From: Selaginella moellendorffii
Lineage: Eukaryota > Streptophyta > Lycopodiopsida > Selaginellales > Selaginellaceae
Length of the DNA: 64,000 nt
Assembly: GCF_000143415.4 (NCBI RefSeq)
Contig: NW_003314269.1
Coordinates: forward strand, 210,401-274,400
Reading direction: 5' to 3'
Below the pieces are notes generated by a model that was not told the origin of the DNA, did not search any database, and was given only the letters and a program-made list of their open reading frames with translations. Each line of letters starts with the position of its first letter. Position 1 is the stretch's first letter. Both the position numbers and the translations under genes were made by a program. This document shows, piece after piece, positions 1-10,652 of this stretch.

Positions 1-822
1 CATGCCGCCACCGATTGCCGCCAGCGGTGCGTGGTAGAGCCTCTGGCCACCGACAGCGGAGCTTCTCGCGCCGTGGACGAACGTCCGCACCATCTCGGTG
101 AAGTAGGAGCTCTCGAAGATGTAGACGGGTACGTAGATGGGTGCCACCAGCACGCTGTCCATCAGGAAGTCGAGGTTGATCCCTCTCGCGTCCCAAGACC
201 CCGGGAAGATCCTGAGCAGGAAGTCGCGAGCGTTGGCCTGAGCTTGACGGTACACAGCCGTCTTGGCCAAGTCCAGAGCTGCCTGTGCGTTCATCCGGAA
301 CTCCTCCAGTCCTCTCACTCCGTCTGGACCCTCCACCATCTCGGGAGTCAGCCTGGTTGCACCGCTGAAACAGCCGACGCATCTCAGCCCGTTGACATAG
401 GCCCTGCGGTACTCGTAGGAAGCGTATATCTGCATGTCGAGGTCCTCGTTGGGATCATGCCTGCGTTCCCAGGAGGGTCTCTCATTCTTCGAGAAGTAGA
501 CGAGCTGCCACGATGTGTAAGTCTCCATCCTCTTCGTGGCGAAGTTGTACCTGTGCTTGAGGTAGCCGATTTGAGCGCTGTCGATGGCCACCTTGGCCAC
601 GGAGCACACTGCCCAGAATGGTAGAAACCTCTCCTTGACGCTCGGGGACAGCGACGGGACGTAGGAGATGACGGAGCTGTGGTAGGCGTCGTAGTCTGAC
701 CTTGCATCTTCTCGGGAGCGAGTGAAGGGCACGGCACGGAGATGCTCCACCGACGGGCCAGCGCTGGAAGAGATCGATCGCCGGAGCTTCTTGCCTGCGC
801 AAACCGCCCTAATCAGAAACAT
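1..822 (-). CDS. conserved protein of unknown function (5' part; runs off the left edge)
   Basis: One reading frame stays open from an ATG at 822-820 to base 1, giving 274 residues with no stop. I do not recognise the family. The N-terminus is short, basic and hydroxylated (MFLIRAVCAGKKLRRS), which would suit an organelle transit peptide. The middle has YHSSVISYVPSLSP, then aromatic-rich stretches (QIGYLKHRYNFATKRM, TSWQLVYFSKNE). Near the window edge is a hydrophobic stretch, VLVAPIYVPVYIFESSYF, followed by a Gly-rich end. A Cys pair occurs in LRCVGCFSG. Codon use is GC-rich at third positions, like the housekeeping genes nearby. The C-terminus lies outside the window. Upstream of the ATG, 823-955 separates it from the TAF2 3' end, so the two minus-strand genes are head-to-tail. 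Confidence 0.7.
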   Translation of the reverse strand, partial: MFLIRAVCAGKKLRRSISSSAGPSVEHLRAVPFTRSREDARSDYDAYHSSVISYVPSLSPSVKERFLPFWAVCSVAKVAIDSAQIGYLKHRYNFATKRMETYTSWQLVYFSKNERPSWERRHDPNEDLDMQIYASYEYRRAYVNGLRCVGCFSGATRLTPEMVEGPDGVRGLEEFRMNAQAALDLAKTAVYRQAQANARDFLLRIFPGSWDARGINLDFLMDSVLVAPIYVPVYIFESSYFTEMVRTFVHGARSSAVGGQRLYHAPLAAIGGGM

Positions 823-955
823 TCCTTTGAGCGAAAGTTTTTTTTTCTTACCCGGCTCTCACTCGACTTTGGGTCTTTTAATTTTCAGCTTGAAACCACC
901 TTCTCCAGGCCTCTGAAGAAAGAAAACCATGAGAAGATCACAAGCAAAGCTTCGA

Positions 956-3900
956 TCATACCTTGGTAGCAGTAACTTGTGGTTGTGGTGGTGGTGTACT
1001 CGTTGCTGATGAAGCTTGCACCGGCGGAGCTGACATGTTTGCGTCGCTTATTTCCTGCTTCACTTTGAGGAGAATGCTGGGTTGGCGAACGGCGGTCTCG
1101 CTTTCGTTTACTTGGCTGGCAGGAACAACCGCAACGTCAGAGCCGGGCGATTGATTCTCGTTCTTAGGCTGCTGCTCTGTTCCCTCGCGCTTGTGCCTGT
1201 CCTTGTCCTTCTTGTGTTTCTTATCCTTGTGCTTCTTTTCTTTCTTCTCCTTTCGATCTTTCTTGTCCTTCTTCTCTTTCTTCTCCTTCTTCTTCTCCTT
1301 CTTGTCTTTCCTGTCCTTGTCTTTCTTCTCCTTCCTCTCCTCCTTTTGAGAAGCCTCAGCTACTTGTTCGTCTACAGCTTCGTTTCTCGCAACTGGTGCT
1401 TCCGGAACAGGATTTACGTCGATGACTTCGATGAGATCCTTGAACTGCGAGCTGCCAAGACTGTCGTCAATGTCCATCTTCTCTGGACCGACAAGCACCG
1501 AAGCTTCGGCCGCCTGGCTGCTCGAGCTCGAAGGCTTCGCTGCCTGCGGTTGATCTATCGTACTTGACTTGGCGCTCTTCACACTTTCAGGAGCAGTAGT
1601 CGGAGAAGGCAATTTGAGTAGAGCGTCCGCATTTTGGAAGGTACTGGATTTTAGCCGCAAAGTCAATTTTCCAGCTTTCTGTTGTTCTGGTTCCTTCTTC
1701 GCGGCCTGGATCACACGCACCTTAAGCTTTGAAACATCAACATCATCTTTCTTTCCCGTGGGTGATAATAATACGGGTCCTTTTGGTGGGAGCCTACTCA
1801 CTCGTAGCAACGTTGCAGGCCTGCAATAGACGTCAGCAGTGTAGCACAATTCAACGGGTGAGAAATGCTTACTTTCCCGCGAGAACTTGCAAGATAGAGA
1901 AAATATAATGCCTCAACTTGTGATTCACGGCACATTGTTCACTTTCAAAAAACTCCAGGAGCGACGAGACAGTCGAAGAATCCACAGACGACGTTGACGC
2001 ATGCTTCCGTAGACAGATACGTAAAGCGTAAGACATCACCTTGCATTGAACTGAAAGTCGACAGCATTAGCACGACAATTCACATGAAGATGGAAGCTGA
2101 CCTCTTGCACATGGATCTTCTCTGACAAAATCAAGGGCGACTCGGAGCGACGAATTTAGACTTTCCGACTGGAACTTCATGTCCAACTGTGCTTGCAAAG
2201 CTGCAACCCTCACTTGCCAGGGTGTTGTTAGCACTTTGAAAGGAGACAACAGCGTTTCAATAGGTGCCTACAAAATGTTGTGCGGAGTCGTCATCCAAGA
2301 ATGGACAACAAAAACATACCAGGGAAATGACTGTGTTGAACTTCAAAGCAAGGCGAGTTAAAGTCTGAATGCAACTTCGAGTTAATATACAATTGTAGCT
2401 CGGCATTAGTCTGTGTACGTGGGTAAGAAAACCAGGACGACGAGCATTCAATCATACCTATCATACTGAAAATACCGATCAATCTGCTTCAAAATTCTTG
2501 CGAATTTTGGAATGCTCTGTAACAAGCAAGTCAAGCTAAAACAAGATAGAAAATAAAAAAGAAGCTGAGCTTACCTGTTGACTGATTTCTAGTTCGCCTA
2601 CTGATTCAATAACAGACGAAAGCCAGAAAGAATCCGAATAAGCATTTCCACTGTTGTCGTTGTGCTGGAATAGATAACAACTCCATGATGTTAAAATTCT
2701 AGTGACATCCAGGTAGCAACCTTGAGAATATTAAGAATGAATTCAACGGCTTCTGGTGGACTCTTCCCTTGATTACCACGAACGGTTCCAACTGCCGGAG
2801 GGATTGCCTATACGAAAGACTAGTAAGGCTCAAAGCATATTAGCATGAGATGGTACCTGAAGGACGAAGTATTCGGAAAAATCATGGAAGCTATTGGGTC
2901 TGATATAGTTCCATGTTAGAGCACGAACAGAAAACTCAAGTACAAACCTCGGGAGTCCAATTTCCATATCAAAGCATCGGCTTTTGTAATACTTCATGAG
3001 GTGTCCAAGTCCCAACCATGATGTCCCCTGGACAAAGAAAAAGTATAGCGGCCGAAAGAAAAGAACTGAACAAACCTCTCCGGCCGTGTTAGCTAGTGCG
3101 AAAGCAGCCTCGACCCGGACACGGCAAAATACCTGCATAGCGCCTCCGCTTATAGGCTTCTAGACATGAAAGAAGTTAACAGCTTGCCTTGGGATCAATA
3201 AGGCAGCCATTCAGCGCGTTTACTATCGAAAACGACACAGGTAGCTTTTGTAGAGCTGCAATTGCTTGCAACTGTGCCACAGCATCCTTGTCTCTCTCTA
3301 GTTGATTAATCTGTCGGAATGCAAAAATAAGAGAAGCTATAGAGAATGCTGAGGTTTACAACTTACCCACATTTGCTCAGGTTGCCAAAGCTGTATCTTC
3401 GTTAGGTAGTCCATACCAGGATCAGCACGCAGCCATAACAGCGGAGACTCCACACTGAAAAAATAGAATTAAAGACGAGACATTTCCAAAAAAGCCTCAT
3501 ACCTTGGTTTATCGTCTGCCAAATCATCAATAATTTCCACCTTCCCGGGCTTTTTTGGCCGCTGGGGACGACGATTTGCCATTTTGGAATGGCATGGAAT
3601 CTCCAAAAGCTGATGCACGTCTCCTGACAGAGATAGATTCGGATGATCATACATGCCGTCGAGTTCGTGTATTTGAATGTTCATCATTCCAGGCCATCCA
3701 ACGTCAGCGATGGACTTGTTCCCCAGCATCATGACTTCTGGAGCTGTGCAGTCCCGATGAACTGCGAACTCCACAATATTTCTTCTCTTGTTGTACTCAA
3801 ATCCCATCCTGCACCGCGTGTCAGTACTTACACTTTTAAAAGAAAACAATAACAGACCTTAGCAACGGGCAGCCTTGTGATTCCACCCATCGAGGAAAAA

Positions 3901-5986
3901 ATTCTTTTAAGAATGGACGTTCGAGGTTTCCAATTTTGTTTGCAAAATGCCTGAACTGAAGCCCTTGGAAATAACTGCTAAGGAAGCAAGCTGGGAAAAT
4001 GGAAAACAAGCACCTCTTTTGTACTGAGTGTTCTCATGTTACGTTCTCCAGCCCTCGATACAATCCTTTGCAGAACCTGTGTATATAGCTCAGCATATTA
4101 AGTCATGAAATTTTTTCGCTTAGTACCTTACGAAGAGATTCTGGCCCCATCTGTTTCTCAAGCATCTGAATCACGGTTACCTGTAAAACAACAGAATCAA
4201 AAGAGCAAAAAAAGTCATGATAGTCGTACGGCTTTCCATAGCCGGATTTTCCCAAGAAGCCCCAGCTTCTCCGCCCGGAAAACACCAGCAGGAACGGAAG
4301 ATGGACTAAGAGGTGGAAAACTTTCAACATCTGCGTCAGTTACAGCTTCGATAGCCTAGTGATACATACGCAAAAAGATAAGAATGCATCCCTTCCATTA
4401 GAAGAAGCTACCTTGAATTTCCGATATAGTGCCTCGTTATTTCCCAAAAATTTTCTTATGAACAAATGTACAAGAAAGCCGGATATGCCTTCTAAAAGCC
4501 ATACTGCACAAAAACAAAATTTTCATATGATTTTTTATGGCAAATTTACCATCGCGATCGGTTTCTGGCGTTATAAACACTCCAAACCATTGTTGAGCTA
4601 ACGCTTGAGAGAGTTTGATTTGAGTTATGATTGCCTTCAAGGAGATGAGAGACATCAGTAACTAAACTACAGAGGCACCATTCTTACCTGGTCAATAACC
4701 CGTTCGTCTACAAGTAGATGCGAGCTAAAAACCGCCATTGATGCTCCTACTGATAGAGAGGCAACCGAATGCTCGGAGTCAATAAAAACTTGCTTGTAGG
4801 ATCCAAAAGGAAATTCAGCACCCAAGTACTCCTCGTATAGACTGCAAATACGGTACAAGTGATGAAACAAAAAAATTAAAAATGATACTACTAACCTGAA
4901 TAGAGAGTAATAGCAATTTACAGAGCTTTGAAGCTTCGAGGTAAAGCCTGGTGGACACATATGTGACACGTTTGCATTTTGTCGCTCAGGAATAACTTCC
5001 AAGGGTGTAGAAACCAGAGTCACAAATGAGGCTGGCGTTGGTACATCCAAGTTGTAGACATATGTCTTCATGTTTCCCTCCTTACTCAGAACCTGTGACA
5101 GAAAGTAGTCGATTCAAACACCTCGACAAGATAAAGATGGTACCTGATACAGAAGATTTCCAGCGCTTACTGCAACGTAATCAGACTGTACAGTGAATTC
5201 TAAATGGTAGCTGCTGGCGAAAGAGAAATGTAAGAAAAAAAAAAAAAAAAACCTACGAAATAACGCATAGTGTACCTGCATCTGCTCGACATCGAGCCAA
5301 GGCAAGGAAACCAATGTTGCACACGATGCGTCTGAAATAAATTCGTGGAGAAGAAAATTTTGCTCTTCGATTTTTCTAGCGCGAAATGAATTTGTACGAG
5401 CTTCACCGGCTGTAAGCAATCAAGAAACAAGAAAGTAGTTCAAGCATAGAACTAACAGTTGAAAAAGAGCTTTACCTGCGCTGTGGATAGCTTTGGAACG
5501 TCTTGCGACGACCCGTTCTCTTGACACAGATTTTCTGCCTGGGAAGGAGACGCCGCGGACAAGGTGATGAAGAGATCGGGTGAGCTTTCTGCCGCCAAGA
5601 CAGCCTTGTAGCTGGAATAAGCAGTGGCAGCAGCAGTTTGTAGCGATTGAACGCGAGGGCTGGCCTGCTGAGATGAATTCGGTGTCCTTCGCTTCCTCTC
5701 AAACTTCGCAGGGACTCCATCCACAAGAACTTGCAAGATTTCCAGTCCCCCGGAGTGGAACTCCCCCACGCTGTTCCTGGACGCTACGTCCAGCTCCGTG
5801 TGCCTGCCCTAGGCTACAATGAGGAAAATCTCCAAGGTTTTTGAGAAAATACCCGACGATTGATTCGTGCTCCATGTCGATCGCGACGCACAGCTTCTGG
5901 TGGCGCACGATGACGCCGGCGTCGCCGCCATTCTCCCCAGCGCCATCCGCCACTCCTCCCTGCTTCTGTTTGCGCGGCTTCGCCAT
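956..5986 (-). CDS. TAF2: TFIID subunit 2 (TAF2), many short introns
   Basis: TAF2 is the large TFIID subunit that contacts promoter DNA at the initiator; it is built on an M1-aminopeptidase-like fold that has lost catalysis. The start is [11 protein letters not shown] at 5986, followed by [13 protein letters not shown], the conserved TAF2 opening. Exon 1 is 5986-5853 and exon 2 starts at 5803 ([15 protein letters not shown]). Later exons give [27 protein letters not shown] and, near 4620-4560, [19 protein letters not shown]. This last segment aligns with the M1 zinc site HExxH, but the metal ligands are missing, as is usual in TAF2. The last exon (about 1826-956) is long and holds a Lys/Glu/Asp-rich tail ([14 protein letters not shown] type, about 1190-1340) and [11 protein letters not shown]. 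The stop is TGA at 958-956; an AAG-GTATGA there could also be a donor, so a further 3' exon is possible. Confidence 0.9.
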
Positions 5987-6037
5987 GCTAGGGCTCCAAA
6001 AACGTGAAGAACCCTAAACCCCGGCAAACCCTAAATT
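5987..6037. promoter_or_regulatory. 51-bp bidirectional gap with telo-box-like motifs
   Basis: The TAF2 start codon (minus strand, 5986-5984) and the ATG of the plus-strand gene (6038) are only 51 bases apart, so this gap plus the flanking transcribed sequence must act as a shared divergent promoter or carry both 5' leaders. It contains AACCCTAAA (6010-6018) and CAAACCCTAAA (6026-6035). AAACCCTAA telo-boxes are known in land plants near the starts of translation and growth-related genes. Similar motifs sit before other starts in this window (12039-12047, 33173-33181, 12750-12757, 58899-58907). Confidence 0.5.
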
Positions 6038-6699
6038 ATGGCGATGGCTATGGCGGTCCCAATGCGCAGCGTATTCGCCCAGGCAGGAGGAGGCGATCAG
6101 GATTTCAACAAGCGCAGGCGCCGGCGCACCCTGGTATGCTCTTAGATCTAGGATTTCTTCGCGGTGGGATTGATCGGCTTCGACAGACCAAGGTGGATCC
6201 ACTGATGCACCGGGAGAAGCGGCATTGCTACTTCGCGCAGCCTGCCGAGAGGGATTTCATCGAGCAAGGCAAGCGCGTGCTTCTCCATGCCGAATGGCTG
6301 CTGGACAGGGGCAATCACTTCGCCGTCACGATGAAGATCGCCAAGGCGGCGGACGACTTCCAGCGAAACCACAAGCAGGAGGCGCTCTATCAGAAGCCGG
6401 TGCTGAGGGCCATCGCCGATGAGATCAACAAGGAGTTTGGCCGCGGGGAGAAGCTCGTCACGGATGCTTACAACGAGGACGTGATGGATTACACGCAGTT
6501 CGTGAACTCCCCGCTCGAGGATCCGGAGGAAGTGATCGAGATTCCGGGGCCGAGGGCCACCAATTCGTGGGACTGGTGCGAGAGAACCGACTGGAAAGGC
6601 AAGGATTCCGGGGACCCTGGGTGGGTTACACACATGAAGAGGAAGGATATCGTGTGGATTCCAATCCAGGACGAGACCAAAACCTTTAGGCGGTTCTAG
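6038..6699 (+). CDS. conserved plant protein of unknown function, two exons
   Basis: The model is exon 1 at 6038-6133 (MAMAMAVPMRSVFAQ...RRRRRTL), a 53-bp GT-AG intron (6134-6186) and exon 2 at 6187-6699, ending ETKTFRRF before TAG. The splice is in phase. It replaces a frame that is open through the intron from an upstream ATG at 6004, whose first 61 residues look random. The spliced N-terminus is rich in Ala, Met and Arg without acids at first, which suggests organelle targeting. The body is soluble and charged: DPLMHREKRHCYFAQP, then a helical stretch around RVLLHAEWLLDRGNHFAVTMKIAKAADDF, and a Trp-rich end (SWDWCERTDWKGK). I cannot name the family. It is divergently paired with TAF2. Confidence 0.65.
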
Positions 6700-7681
6700 T
6701 AAGTTTTTCTCTTCGTCTTTATCACGTACTTATATTCCATCTTGAGGTTGACAAAGGACGCGCGAGGATCAACAATGTTCCAGCATCCAACCAAAGTAAG
6801 AGCTTCTTTCTTTCTTTTCCGTTCTCCTTTTTCTTATTCTCTAGGTTCTATTCTTCCGCATTGTACCTTAAAGTAAGAACGATCTGTCTAAGCACAAGCT
6901 CGTATGATGATTCATTCCTTTTTCTTCGTTCCTCTCTCCATGTAAGAACTAAAGGTAAGCACTTGCTCGATTTTCTTACCTGTCTCGTTCTGGAAAGCTC
7001 TTTTGGTTTTTTTCTCTTCCTTTTTTTTTTTAAAGGTTGCAGCAATAACATACAAGAGGGATTGAATGTGCGGCCAGTGGCAGTTGTTGTAGATCCGCAG
7101 TACCGTGCTCTTTTCCATAATGTGATGTGATAGCGAGTAGTGGCTCAACAGGGACGGGGATTGATTCCAATCTTTCTCCAGGTAAAACATCTCACACACA
7201 CCTCTGTTTCCCTTCTCTCTCACACACTTCATCATCAAAGTACTGCACAGAAGCTCTGTCCTTTTTTCCTCCTCCCAACTTTCTCTCTTTCTCAACGTTG
7301 TCCTGACAAGCTATCATGGTTTCTTCCGCACAGACCAGAGCAGCCGAAGTGACTTACCAAGTCATTCCAAAAGGTCTATCGCTGGAACACCGGGACACAT
7401 TCAGTGTCTTTTTTAACTCTCCCGGGATACACTCTCCATCAACGTCACGGATCTTTGGGAAGATCTCACCGGTTACAATGCAATGCGTGTCTCGGCAGCG
7501 CAGGAGGAGATAAGAGGCAGGTCGCCTGGCCTCTATGTTTCCTCGCCAGGATGCGTGTCCATACAGGGCTTTAAAGGCCCCGAAGCGCGCAGCGTAAGTA
7601 AGCTCCATATCTTTTCCTTTTGTGAGCTTTGCTTATGCTTATCTTCATCTCAGTCGCAGGCTCTGTCTCTCTCTCCCTCTC

Positions 7682-7727
<46 letters not shown>

Positions 7728-8343
7728 CATCGCATTAATGAAAAGGCTGGACTTTTGATTAGCAACGTGATCGTCAGCCACTATATGTTGGTGATCATGG
7801 AACACAAAATCTCGCTTGGATCTTCTTCGACTCGCAAAGAATTCTACTTAACAAGGTAAGCAAAAAATCTTATTAACCAAATCTCGCAGGGTTCTTTGTT
7901 CCAGTGGAAGCACCTGGACAGGGGACGACCATTTCCAAAGCCACGGTATAAAAAGTTAAAACAACAACGTTGCCTCGCAATCTGTTATTTGAAAGCGCCC
8001 CGGCCAGCGTGGAAGCGTCAACATTTCTTTTACGTTGTGACCATCGGGGGCCAAAGCAAAAGATTGCGACTGCTACGTGATTAGTGCAAAAGATGTGGAA
8101 AGAAAAACGCTCCCGGAAAGATGACCTAGTTTTTCTTCTTTGTGTGTGTGCTGTGTGTGTTATAAGGTCTCGAGGCTGGGACTTTTCTTTGTGTGTGGGA
8201 GAAGAAAGAATTGAAGGGAAGAAGGTATGGCGACGGCGAGGACGATCGATTGCGCTGCGACGAGGAGGCGGCGCTGCTAGGCGCCCGCGCAACGCTGTTC
8301 GGGTGGGAGCTTTCGGCGCTGTGGCGTGCTGATCCGTGGAGAG
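6700..8343 (+). other. unresolved stretch with weak coding traces and LOG upstream region
   Basis: No convincing complete gene is visible. It is T/C-rich. Short plus-strand pieces flanked by plausible splice sites can be read: around 7038-7124 (LNVRPVAVVVDPQYRALF), 7410-7595 (LSINVTDLWEDLTGYNAMR and GLYVSSPGCVSIQGFKG), about 7780-7855 (HGTQNLAWIFFDSQRILLNK) and about 7890-7965 (LFQWKHLDRGRPFPKPRYKK). They do not join into one frame that I can defend, so this could be an unrecognised small-exon gene or a decayed one. The last 250 bases before 8344 are the LOG 5' leader and promoter. Confidence 0.3.
7661..7723. repeat. CT microsatellite
   Basis: Nearly perfect (CT)n tract of about 60 bases with a few CCT interruptions, in non-coding sequence. 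It may fall within an intron of the unresolved gene traces described for 6700-8343. Confidence 0.95.
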
Positions 8344-10107
8344 ATGGACGATTCCGGGGGAGGGAGGTCGAAATTTGTGAGGATTTGTGTGTTTTGCGGC
8401 AGTAGCAGCGGGAAGAAGACGAGCTACGGCGCCGCGGCTGCCGACCTCGGCCGCGAATTGGTAATGTGATGCTTCCTCTATTCCCTTGCGCATTGCATTT
8501 CTTTGATGAGCGAGTGCATGAGTGAATGAATGTGCGCCATTGTCTGCAAGGTTTCTTTTTTGGAGATCGGTGTGCTAGTTTCGAACGAATCACAGCAAGC
8601 TCTTTCTTTATTTTGGTGGGGGAGTTCTTGGATAGAATGGAAGGCTCTCCTTTTTAATTTTTTTTTTTTTTTTTCCCTCCTATTATTTTAGTCTCGGTTT
8701 AATCCCGTTGCATCGCTTGTGACTTCCACTTAGCTTATCATGCGACGACTTTTGCATTGCTCGACCACCACCATAGTTTACTTTTGCTTCCGCTTCTTTC
8801 TCTCATGTGTGTTCTTGCATTGTTTTTGGTTTGTTTTGCGTAGAAAGTGGTCTCTGTCCCGGTGTGGTGATGTTGTCCCTGGTTTCCTTACCTCGATACA
8901 TTCGCTCCTTATGAGCAAAACTATAGAGTGGTGCATAAAAGGCGATTCATTCCTTGTCTCCTGGAGTGCTTTCGGAGGATAATTTGCTCGGGCACGAGAG
9001 TGGCCAGGCTGTCATGGAATTGATATGTTTGGTGTGGTTGAGCCAGGAGGATGAGCTTGCATCTCTCTCTGAGCGCGTGAACTCGTTATTTTGGTGGTAC
9101 TTTATATTCCCAAGCTCTTGTCTCCTCACGCCCGATTTGTTGTATAAGTTTGTTGTGTGCGATCCCTTTTGTGGTTTGTTCTCTAACGAGCTTTGCGTGT
9201 TTTTGGCGTCTACAGGTAAAGAGGAAAATCGATCTGGTTTACGGAGGCGGCAACGTCGGACTGATGGGACTTATAGCGGAAGCGGTTTACGAAGGTGGCT
9301 GTCGCGTTACTGGGTACGTAGTGCTTTTTGTTGTGTTTTTTAACGTTCTTTTCGCCCCTCTGACCTTTTGGCTGTCCTCCTCGCAGAGTAATCCCAAAAG
9401 CGTTGATGCCTCACGAGGTAGTACAGGTTTACCATTTATTTCCATGTGGCTGGCTCGTTGGGACGGGCACTCATTCCCCAAAGCTCGTTTCATTTCCTTT
9501 CTAGATTTCAGGCAAGACGGTCGGAGAGGTGAAAGTCGTATCCGACATGCACCAGAGGAAAGCCGAGATGGCACGGCAGGCGGAGGCCTTTATCGCACTT
9601 CCGGGTATAGTTTTCTCGCGCTTTCTCGCGCTTTCTAGCCTGTGAAAAGTATTGACACATTCTTCGTTGTTGCCAGGCGGATATGGTACGCTAGAGGAGC
9701 TGCTGGAAATGATAACGTGGTCCCAGTTAGGCATTCATGATAAGCCTGTAAGAGATCTCGCAGTTTCTCACATGGAAAGTCTGATGTTTGTCGTCTCTCT
9801 TTCAGGTCGGCCTGCTAAACGTTGATGGTTACTACAATCCGCTGCTCGCCCTGTTTGACAAGGGCACGGAGGAAGGATTCATCAAGCCGTCGTCCAGGCA
9901 AATTGTCATTTCCGCATCGACTGCGGGCGAGCTCCTTGATAGACTAGAGGTAAGTTTTCCTCGGTTGTGTACAAGTTTCCTCGTGATCCTTTGTTTGTTT
10001 GGCAGGCTTATGTTCCAAACCACGTCTCGGTTGCTCCAAAAGAGACGTGGGAGATGGAACAATTGGGGTACTCGGCAGCATCGGCACCCCCAAGCCATAC
10101 GCTGTGA
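8344..10107 (+). CDS. LOG: LOG-type cytokinin riboside 5'-monophosphate phosphoribohydrolase, 7 exons
   Basis: LOG enzymes release the active cytokinin base from its nucleotide in the cytosol. Seven exons with consistent phases are 8344-8460, 9216-9313, 9387-9417, 9505-9604, 9677-9747, 9806-9949 and 10006-10107, giving 220 residues, the normal LOG length. The Rossmann nucleotide-binding start reads [10 protein letters not shown]; then come [12 protein letters not shown], the substrate segment [14 protein letters not shown] and the signature PGGYGTLEE, which spans the exon 4/5 splice. The Arg and Glu residues of these motifs are present. The first intron is long for this region (755 bp); the others are 56-190 bp or so. 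The gene begins the duplicated part of the window, and a deleted copy lies at 30738-31252. Nothing suggests that this copy is damaged. Confidence 0.95.
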
Positions 10108-10254
10108 GAAAATGTTTAAACCAATTCTTTTCTTTTTCAAGATGACTATTTGTTGACGCTTTGTAAACCCTGTGTTGACCCTTGAAAGGCTCAAGGCTTA
10201 ACTAAACCAAAGTTTATTTCATGTAGAAGAGAGACGCAATATTTTTCAAGTGAT

Positions 10255-10480
10255 CAACCCTGGGAAGACTGGCCAGCCCAGGGACCTGAGGGATAGTCTT
10301 GTAGAGCCGATCCCGGGTTCGAACCCACCCGAAGAAGAGGGACCCTCAAATAAAACAAACTGATCACTCCTTTAATTTTCCCAAGCATGTTGGGGCGCGG
10401 ATTCGAACGCACGACTCTTTTGTACCTCACCAATTCCTGTAGTGGTGTCGCATTGTTCTTCGGCTTGTACATGGTTTAAA
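10255..10480. repeat. non-coding repeat with tRNA-like B-box motifs (copy 1)
   Basis: This segment 3' of LOG carries GGGTTCGAACCC (about 10316-10327, plus strand) and GCGTTCGAATCCGC on the minus strand (about 10397-10410). Both resemble Pol III B boxes in T arms. Neither folds into a complete tRNA. The segment is repeated at 31409-31630 within the LOG-ATPase duplication. It may be a pair of tRNA-derived short interspersed elements; no target-site duplication was established. Confidence 0.35.
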
Positions 10481-10652
10481 TCTATTTAACTAGCGATTGA
10501 GTGGAAGAGCTTTTGGATTGTCTGTCTACGTGAAGAAACTTGCGGCAGATTTTGTTTCAAAGACAAAGGTCAGATTACAAAATTGGGACACGAGAGTTGC
10601 AGACACCAATGATGAACACGTACACTATCATCACTAAGTTCCATGGATGTTG

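Noticed and set aside
1082-1567. Plus-strand open frame very rich in Leu and Phe, looking like a membrane protein
   Set aside because: It is the antisense of the Lys/Glu-rich TAF2 tail; CTT and TTC repeats give poly-Leu/Phe.
7873-8493. Minus-strand open frame of about 200 codons upstream of LOG
   Set aside because: Composition is Arg/Pro/Ser-rich and low in structure, and it overlaps LOG exon 1 on the other strand; it looks like a GC-skew shadow.
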